DNA from: Nitrospinae bacterium RIFCSPLOWO2_12_39_16
GTDB lineage: Bacteria; Nitrospinota; Nitrospinia; UBA9942
Reading direction: 5' to 3'
DNA: 10,817 nucleotides
Assembly (NCBI GenBank): GCA_001805005.1
Contig: MHDO01000059.1
Coordinates: 1 to 10,817, forward strand
Shown here: positions 6,532 to 10,817 of the stretch, one piece after another
Numbering within the stretch: position 1 is the first letter of the stretch
Layout: each line of letters opens with the position of its first letter
Notes under the pieces: model-generated
Seen by the model: only the letters and a program-made list of their open reading frames with translations
Databases searched by the model: none
What the model was told of the DNA's origin: nothing
Made by a program: the position numbers and the translations under genes

Positions 6532-7770
6532 TCAGCTTGCCTGTTTCTCGTATACTATAAGGGGCTGTTCTCTTTTGGTTATAACCTCTTCGCTTATAAT
6601 GCACTCCTTTATTCCTATCTGTGATGGCAGTTCATACATGGTATCAAGCATTACCTCTTCCAATATCGCCCTTAACCCTCTTGCCCCTGATTTTCTCTTT
6701 GTCGCCTCTCTGGCTATTGTCCTTAAGCCGCCTTCAGTAAATCTCAGCTTAACCCTCTCAAATTCAAAAAACTTCTGATACTGTTTTGCAAGGGCATTTT
6801 TGGGTTCTGTTAGAATCTTAACCAGCGCATCTTCATCTAAATCATCCAGTGTGGCAATAACAGGGAGTCTGCCTATAAATTCAGGTATCAAGCCATATTT
6901 AAGAAGATCTTCGGGCTGGATCTGCCTTAATGTATCACCTATATTTTTTTCTGTCCTGGCTTTAGGATTTGAGCCAAAACCGATAGACTGTTTTCCTGTC
7001 CTCTGTTCTATAATCTTATCAAGCCCCACAAAGGCACCTCCGCAGATGAATAGGATATTCGTTGTATCAATCTGGAGAAATTCCTGATGGGGATGCTTCC
7101 TACCGCCCTGAGGGGGGACATTTGCAACCGTCCCCTCTATTATCTTTAACAGTGCCTGCTGAACCCCCTCGCCAGACACATCCCTTGTAATAGATGGATT
7201 CTCAGATTTCCTGCTTATCTTGTCAATTTCGTCTATATATACGATGCCTTTTTCAGTCTTTTCTACATCATAATCTGATGCCTGAAGGAGCCTTAAGATT
7301 ACATTCTCCACATCCTCACCAACATAACCTGCCTCGGTGAGTGTCGTAGCATCTGCTATTGTAAATGGCACATTTAATATCTTTGCAAGTGTCTGTGCAA
7401 GGAGTGTCTTTCCAGTCCCTGTGGGGCCTATAAGCACGATATTGCTCTTCTGTAGATCCACATCATTTATATTGACATGGCTGTCTATCCTCTTGTAATG
7501 GTTGTGGACTGCAACAGATAGGATTTTCTTTGCCCTGTCCTGCCCTATCACATACTCATCCAGTATCCTCTTTATCTCCTTTGGCTTTGGTATGTGCTGA
7601 AATATATTCTCCTTATCATGCCCCCACTCTTCTACCATTATGTCGTTGCATAACTCTATACATTCATCACAGATATATACAGTGGGTCCTGCGATTAGTT
7701 TTTTTACCTCGTCCTGGCTCTTCCCGCAAAATGAACAACGGAGGTCAATCTCATTGCCTCTCTTTACCAT
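6532..7770 (-). CDS. clpX: ATP-dependent Clp protease ATP-binding subunit ClpX
   Basis: AAA+ unfoldase that recognises degradation tags, including ssrA tags, and feeds proteins into ClpP. The 412 residues are a normal length. The N-terminal zinc-binding domain has Cys12, Cys15, Cys34 and Cys37 (CSFC ... CDEC). Then come Walker A GPTGTGKT (115-122), pore loop GYVG (149-152), Walker B IVYIDEID (176-183), RKH (224-226), the ClpP-docking IGF loop (263-265, in QSIGFGS) and a sensor-II region SGARGLRA (361-368). The ATG at 7770 has a strong Shine-Dalgarno sequence. clpP lies 27 nt upstream, so the two are almost certainly cotranscribed and supply both halves of ClpXP. Nothing unusual is seen. Confidence 0.98.
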   Translation of the reverse strand: MVKRGNEIDLRCSFCGKSQDEVKKLIAGPTVYICDECIELCNDIMVEEWGHDKENIFQHIPKPKEIKRILDEYVIGQDRAKKILSVAVHNHYKRIDSHVNINDVDLQKSNIVLIGPTGTGKTLLAQTLAKILNVPFTIADATTLTEAGYVGEDVENVILRLLQASDYDVEKTEKGIVYIDEIDKISRKSENPSITRDVSGEGVQQALLKIIEGTVANVPPQGGRKHPHQEFLQIDTTNILFICGGAFVGLDKIIEQRTGKQSIGFGSNPKARTEKNIGDTLRQIQPEDLLKYGLIPEFIGRLPVIATLDDLDEDALVKILTEPKNALAKQYQKFFEFERVKLRFTEGGLRTIAREATKRKSGARGLRAILEEVMLDTMYELPSQIGIKECIISEEVITKREQPLIVYEKQAS

Positions 7771-7777
7771 TAGATAT

Positions 7778-7785
7778 CCTCCTCT
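7778..7785 (-). promoter_or_regulatory. Ribosome binding site of clpX
   Basis: AGAGGAGG on the minus strand lies 7 nt before the clpX ATG, within the 27-nt gap after clpP. It is one of the two strongest Shine-Dalgarno matches in the window and fixes the start at 7770. Confidence 0.8.
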
Positions 7786-7797
7786 AAAGTTAAATGT

Positions 7798-8415
7798 TTA
7801 TTCATTTGGTTTTTCTTTTTTGGATTTTGGGAATTCATGGCTTTCTATAACATCATCAATGATTCCATAAACCTTTGCATCTTCTCCTGACATAAAAAAG
7901 TCTCTGTCTGTATCCACCCTGATTTTTTTCAAGGGCTGACCGGTATGTTTTGATAATATGCCATCAAGGGTCTCCCTCATCTTTAATATCTCTTTTGCGT
8001 GTATCTCAATATCTGCAGATGGCCCCTGAAACCCGCCTGAGGGCTGATGTATCATCATCCTTGAGTGAGGAAGGGCAAATCTCTTACCCTTTTCCCCTGC
8101 TGATAATAAGAGCGCCCCCATACTCGCCGCCTGTCCAATACATATAGTCTGTACGGCAGGCTTTATATACTGCATTGTGTCATATATGGCAAGCCCAGAT
8201 GTAACAATACCCCCCGGACAATTTATATATATATAAATATCCTGCTCAGGGTCTTCAGCCTCTAAAAACAAAAGCTGTGCAATTATAAGATTTGACATGT
8301 AATCATCAATAGGCGCGCCTAAAAATATTATCCTGTCCTTCAAAAGACGGGAATATATGTCATACGCCCTCTCGCCTCGTGGTGTCTGCTCCACAACCAT
8401 AGGAATCAAACTCAT
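7798..8415 (-). CDS. clpP: ATP-dependent Clp protease proteolytic subunit ClpP
   Basis: Serine protease that forms the double heptameric chamber of ClpXP; cytosolic. It has 205 residues, a usual length. The catalytic triad is Ser98 (GQAASMGA), His123 (MMIHQPSGG) and Asp172 (DTDRDFF), with the same spacing as E. coli ClpP (97/122/171). The opening SLIPMVVEQTPRGERAYDI is typical, with a very short or absent propeptide. The handle and oxyanion region reads YINCPGG, with Cys66 where YINSPGG is usual. The ATG at 8415 overlaps the tig stop by 4 nt (ATGA), and GAGG lies upstream inside tig, so translation is probably coupled to tig. The C-terminus is lysine-rich (PKSKKEKPNE). Confidence 0.98.
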   Translation of the reverse strand: MSLIPMVVEQTPRGERAYDIYSRLLKDRIIFLGAPIDDYMSNLIIAQLLFLEAEDPEQDIYIYINCPGGIVTSGLAIYDTMQYIKPAVQTICIGQAASMGALLLSAGEKGKRFALPHSRMMIHQPSGGFQGPSADIEIHAKEILKMRETLDGILSKHTGQPLKKIRVDTDRDFFMSGEDAKVYGIIDDVIESHEFPKSKKEKPNE

Positions 8416-9716
8416 TTACTTACCTCACTTTCTCTATCGGTATAAATATCGCTCACCTTAAGCAACTTAATTATAGCATCAAAGGTTTTGTCAATCAATA
8501 ATCTCTTTCTCAACCTGTCAATTGAACTATTATCCTGCATCTTCCTTTTCAATACCTGAAAGTTTTCCCTTATTGATAATGCATACTTTTTTACCTCATC
8601 ATCCAATTCTGTATCGATGACTGTTATAGACCTTTTCTCTGCAATATTTTCAAGTATGATATCTGACTTCAGGTTTCTGATAGCCGAGTCCCTGAAACCA
8701 TCCCTCATCTTATTCATGTCAACACCCGATTTATCCAGATCAATCCCCTGCGAGGCAAACTGATGACGGGTGCTATGGACCATAGAGTCCATCTCTTCCT
8801 CTATGAGCTGGGGTGGGAGTTCAAAGGGGTTCATTTCAATCAGCTTATTAACCAATTCATTCCTAATCTTTGAATCGGCTGCCTTTCTTTCCCTGTCCTC
8901 CAAATCACCTCTCACCTTGCTTTTTAATACCTCAAGATTCTCAAACCCTCCAAGCTCCTTTGCAAAATTATCATCTATTGGCTTCAGCCTCTTCTTTTTT
9001 ACCTCTCTGACAGTTGTCTTGAAATTCACCTCTTTCCCTGCAAGCTCCTTATCATGGTGATTGGCAGGGAATGTTATATTAATATCCCTTGATTCGCCTT
9101 TTTTGAGTCCTATCAATCTTTCTTCAAACTCAGGTATAAAAGACTTTGAACCGATAAAAACAGGATGGTTCACACCTTTTCGCACAAGATGATTATTTGA
9201 AAAACCCTCATAATCAATTATCACATAGTCATTGCTCTCAAGCAGATGGTCATCACTGCTTTCAAACTCTGCCTGCATCTCCTGAATTCCTTTTAATCCC
9301 TTTTCAACATCCTCATCTGTAACTCTCACTATAGTTCTTGTAAATTCAAGATGACTGAAGTCTTTAACGGTTATATCGGGGAGTGTTTCCACTGTAACAC
9401 TGAATGAAAGAGGTGCGCCATGCTCCATCTTTATATCCTCAACATTGGGCTGGGTTACAGGACGGATTTTGTGCTCCTTTATTGCCTCAGCAAATGTCTT
9501 TGGGATTATCCTCTGCAGGACATCGGATTCCACTCTATCTTTATAATGCTGCTCAAGTATCTTTCTTGGAGCCTTCCCCTTTCTGAAACCTTGAATATTG
9601 GCAGACTTGCTAATATTCTTATATGCCTCATCAATCTCCCTGTTCACTATTTCAATTGGAACCTCAATCTTCAATTTTTTTACACTCGGTTTTATATCAG
9701 ATACCTCTACCTTCAA
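8412..9716 (-). CDS. tig: Trigger factor, ribosome-associated chaperone
   Basis: Binds the ribosome exit tunnel and shields nascent chains, with prolyl isomerase activity. The 434 residues are typical. The N-terminal ribosome-binding domain carries the signature GFRKGKAP (43-50). An FKBP-type PPIase domain follows (about 155-240: DYVIIDYEGF, FIGSKSFIPEFEERLIGL, FPANHHDKELAGKEV). A long alpha-helical C-terminal chaperone domain ends the protein. The start is TTG at 9716: AAGGAGG sits 6 nt upstream, and the resulting N-terminus (MKVEVSDIKPSVKKLKIEVP) matches the family, with no nearby ATG alternative. It heads the tig-clpP-clpX-lon cluster, a common bacterial arrangement. A possible promoter lies at 9797-9805. 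Confidence 0.96.
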   Translation of the reverse strand: MKVEVSDIKPSVKKLKIEVPIEIVNREIDEAYKNISKSANIQGFRKGKAPRKILEQHYKDRVESDVLQRIIPKTFAEAIKEHKIRPVTQPNVEDIKMEHGAPLSFSVTVETLPDITVKDFSHLEFTRTIVRVTDEDVEKGLKGIQEMQAEFESSDDHLLESNDYVIIDYEGFSNNHLVRKGVNHPVFIGSKSFIPEFEERLIGLKKGESRDINITFPANHHDKELAGKEVNFKTTVREVKKKRLKPIDDNFAKELGGFENLEVLKSKVRGDLEDRERKAADSKIRNELVNKLIEMNPFELPPQLIEEEMDSMVHSTRHQFASQGIDLDKSGVDMNKMRDGFRDSAIRNLKSDIILENIAEKRSITVIDTELDDEVKKYALSIRENFQVLKRKMQDNSSIDRLRKRLLIDKTFDAIIKLLKVSDIYTDRESEVSK

Positions 9717-9722
9717 GATTAT

Positions 9723-9729
9723 CCTCCTT
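9723..9729 (-). promoter_or_regulatory. Ribosome binding site that fixes the TTG start of tig
   Basis: AAGGAGG on the minus strand lies 6 nt before TTG 9716. This near-consensus site, with the homologous N-terminus, decides for the non-ATG start. Confidence 0.8.
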
Positions 9730-9796
9730 CCCCAAATTTCGCTTCGCTGGAATTTAATAAATAAAAAAGAGGCTTCAGCAAATTTTCTTATTTTTT

Positions 9797-9805
9797 ATTT
9801 TAGCA
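9797..9805 (-). promoter_or_regulatory. Candidate extended -10 promoter for tig-clpP-clpX-lon
   Basis: The minus strand reads TGCTAAAAT: a -10 hexamer TAAAAT (five of six matches to TATAAT) with the TGn extension. No good -35 is visible at the expected distance, which extended -10 promoters can tolerate. It lies in the 115-nt gap between smpB and tig and would give a 5' leader of about 70-75 nt. The region is very AT-rich, so a chance match is possible. Confidence 0.35.
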
Positions 9806-9831
9806 TATCATAATACAAAATAAAATCTGAT

Positions 9832-10287
9832 TTATCTATTGCTCTCTTTAAATGCCTTTTCTATCTCCCTCATAGCGGTCTTCTTTTTTATATCTTCTCT
9901 CTTGTCATGCAGTTTTTTACCTTTTGCAAGTGCCAGCTCTACCTTTGCAACGCCTCTTTTGAAATAGAACTTTAATGGTATTAAGGTAAGCCCTTTCTCA
10001 ACAGTCTTTCCGATTAATTTATTTATCTCGCTTTTGTGGAGGAGAAGCTTACGGATTCTCAATGGGTCGTGATTATATATATTCCCGTGTGTATAGGGGC
10101 TTATGTGGCAGTTGTGGAGAAAAACCTCTTCATCTTCCACCATTGCAAAGCTGTCTTTTAAGTTTGCCTTCCCTTCTCTCAGGGATTTTACCTCGGTCCC
10201 TCTTAGGACAATACCTGCCTCAAAGGTTTCTATAATAGAATAATCATGCCTCGCCTTCCTGTTTTCTGTAATAATTTTTATTGACAT
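9832..10287 (-). CDS. smpB: SsrA-binding protein SmpB
   Basis: Binds tmRNA and brings it to stalled ribosomes for trans-translation. From the ATG at 10287 the protein has 151 residues, the family norm. It opens MSIKIITENRKARHDYSI and holds GTEVKSLREGKANLKDSF, HISPYTHGN, NHDPLRIRKLLLHK and ALAKGKKLHDKRE, all SmpB hallmarks. The basic C-terminal tail (about the last 20 residues) is the part that mimics mRNA in the decoding centre. The frame stays open upstream to an ATG at 10359, which would add 24 residues unlike the family; neither start has a good Shine-Dalgarno sequence, so I chose by homology. tig follows 115 nt downstream on the same strand. The tmRNA gene itself is not in the window. Confidence 0.96.
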   Translation of the reverse strand: MSIKIITENRKARHDYSIIETFEAGIVLRGTEVKSLREGKANLKDSFAMVEDEEVFLHNCHISPYTHGNIYNHDPLRIRKLLLHKSEINKLIGKTVEKGLTLIPLKFYFKRGVAKVELALAKGKKLHDKREDIKKKTAMREIEKAFKESNR

Positions 10288-10504
10288 AGATAATGGTGGT
10301 ATAAAACTGTCTATGACCAAGTGATTTCCCTTGTAGTCATTATCATATATTGACCTCATAAAAGCAATATACTGCGAAAGCTTAAATACTCATCCAAACG
10401 AAGTCCGCAACCATAAGTCAATATTGCCATAAATGAGAGCCGAATCTTTTTTCCTTGTTTTTTTCATATTATCAGTGTATATTTTCGCCAGACATTGAAT
10501 TCGG

Positions 10505-10510
10505 TATAAA
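10505..10510 (+). promoter_or_regulatory. Weak -10 candidate for the lipoprotein gene
   Basis: TATAAA matches TATAAT at five of six positions. Its -35 partner 17 nt upstream (TTTTCG, 10482-10487) is poor. Initiation here would leave a leader of about 20 nt containing GAGG at 10523-10526. The rest of the smpB-lipoprotein gap (10288-10536) shows no RNA gene, repeat or convincing terminator that I can recognise. Confidence 0.25.
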
Positions 10511-10536
10511 AGTAAATATTAAGAGGCAATACAATA

Positions 10537-10817
10537 ATGAAGCAAATCGTTGTATTCGTCATCAGTCTCATTCTTATTGGCTGTGCCATGCCCACGATTA
10601 AGGCGACGAAGAAATTGAGCGTTGATTTGTTGGGAGTAGTGGCTGTCTTACCTTTTGATGGACACCATGGCGACCAGTTTGCTGACTCTGTCGCACAAGA
10701 ACTAATGTTACGGGGAGCAAGAATAGTTGAACGATCGCGCATAACCTCAGTTTTAGTCGAGCAGGGTATGAGTGTTGCTGACATAACCAGTGGGCGAGTT
10801 AACTACGAGAAAATTGG
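10537..10817 (+). CDS. Putative lipoprotein with CsgG/TolB-N-like motif, N-terminal part (cut by window end)
   Basis: 93 residues are visible and the frame is still open at the edge. The N-terminus MKQIVVFVISLILIGC is a lipoprotein signal peptide: Lys2, a hydrophobic core (4-14) and lipobox LIGC with Cys16 as the acylation site. Ala17 at +2 gives no inner-membrane retention signal, so an outer-membrane lipoprotein is likely. The mature part has VAVLPFDG (35-42), then a helix-like FADSVAQELMLRG and VERSR (64-68) followed by VLVEQG. This beta-strand, helix, VERS-type strand order is seen in CsgG-family and related periplasmic lipoproteins. GAGG at 10523-10526 precedes the ATG by 10 nt. It is transcribed divergently from smpB. 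The role is unknown; curli-type secretion is only one of many possibilities for this fold and cannot be claimed from a fragment. Confidence 0.75.
   Translation, partial: MKQIVVFVISLILIGCAMPTIKATKKLSVDLLGVVAVLPFDGHHGDQFADSVAQELMLRGARIVERSRITSVLVEQGMSVADITSGRVNYEKI

Noticed and set aside
9420..9764. 114-residue ORF on the plus strand and similar plus-strand ORFs opposite lon, clpX, clpP and tig
   Set aside because: They lie opposite clearly identified genes, have no family motifs and are shadows of the coding strand.
9759..9800. Perfect 10-bp inverted repeat AAATAAAAAA / TTTTTTATTT between smpB and tig, considered as a terminator
   Set aside because: The stem is only A-T pairs with a 22-nt loop, expected often in such AT-rich DNA, and it overlaps the better-supported -10 candidate.
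10288..10359. 24-residue N-terminal extension of SmpB
   Set aside because: The frame is open to an ATG at 10359, but SmpB proteins begin at the position of the internal ATG at 10287, and no ribosome binding site favours the longer form.
10433..10498. A 21-residue hydrophobic ORF (MRAESFFLVFFILSVYIF and on) upstream of the lipoprotein gene
   Set aside because: It has no Shine-Dalgarno sequence, and the T-rich DNA would encode hydrophobic residues by chance. There is no independent support for expression.
10464..10784. 106-residue ORF on the minus strand
   Set aside because: It lies opposite the lipoprotein gene, which has a ribosome binding site, signal peptide and recognisable motifs; the minus frame shows no family resemblance.

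Overview
This is an ordinary-looking bacterial chromosome segment made almost entirely of housekeeping genes. The DNA is visibly AT-rich. The order tig-clpP-clpX-lon is a classical bacterial proteostasis cluster, and a lipoprotein with a lipobox at the right edge fits a diderm (Gram-negative-type) envelope. I cannot fix the phylum. The gene order and the short-period TCAAG/TTGAA intergenic repeat would suit lineages in the broad Deltaproteobacteria/Nitrospirota range, but that is inference.

Layout, left to right. (1) Plus strand, 1-2439: the C-terminal part of a GlmU-like sugar-1-phosphate nucleotidyltransferase with a left-handed beta-helix, then a complete glmS. Together they point to UDP-amino-sugar synthesis for cell wall and LPS. 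The nucleotidyltransferase resembles the archaeal bifunctional type more than classical bacterial GlmU, and its expected acetyltransferase His is replaced by Arg. A weak stem-loop at 2458-2483 separates this block from the convergent genes.

(2) Minus strand, 10287 down to 2492: smpB, tig, clpP, clpX, lon, cbiQ, cbiO. Tig folds nascent chains. SmpB works with tmRNA to rescue stalled ribosomes and tag their products. ClpXP and Lon degrade tagged and misfolded proteins. tig/clpP overlap by 4 nt, and clpP-clpX and cbiQ-cbiO are tightly spaced. cbiQ and cbiO encode the T and A components of a cobalt/nickel-type ECF transporter, with no CbiM-type substrate-binding component in the window.

(3) Plus strand, 10537 to the right edge: the start of a divergently transcribed lipoprotein gene with a CsgG/TolB-N-like fold motif, cut by the window end. 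The roughly 250 bp between it and smpB hold only a weak promoter candidate.

I found no clearly novel multi-gene system. The points most worth checking are the active-site substitutions in the GlmU-like protein, the ECF pair lacking a substrate-binding subunit, the palindromic octamer repeat between clpX and lon, and the truncated lipoprotein.
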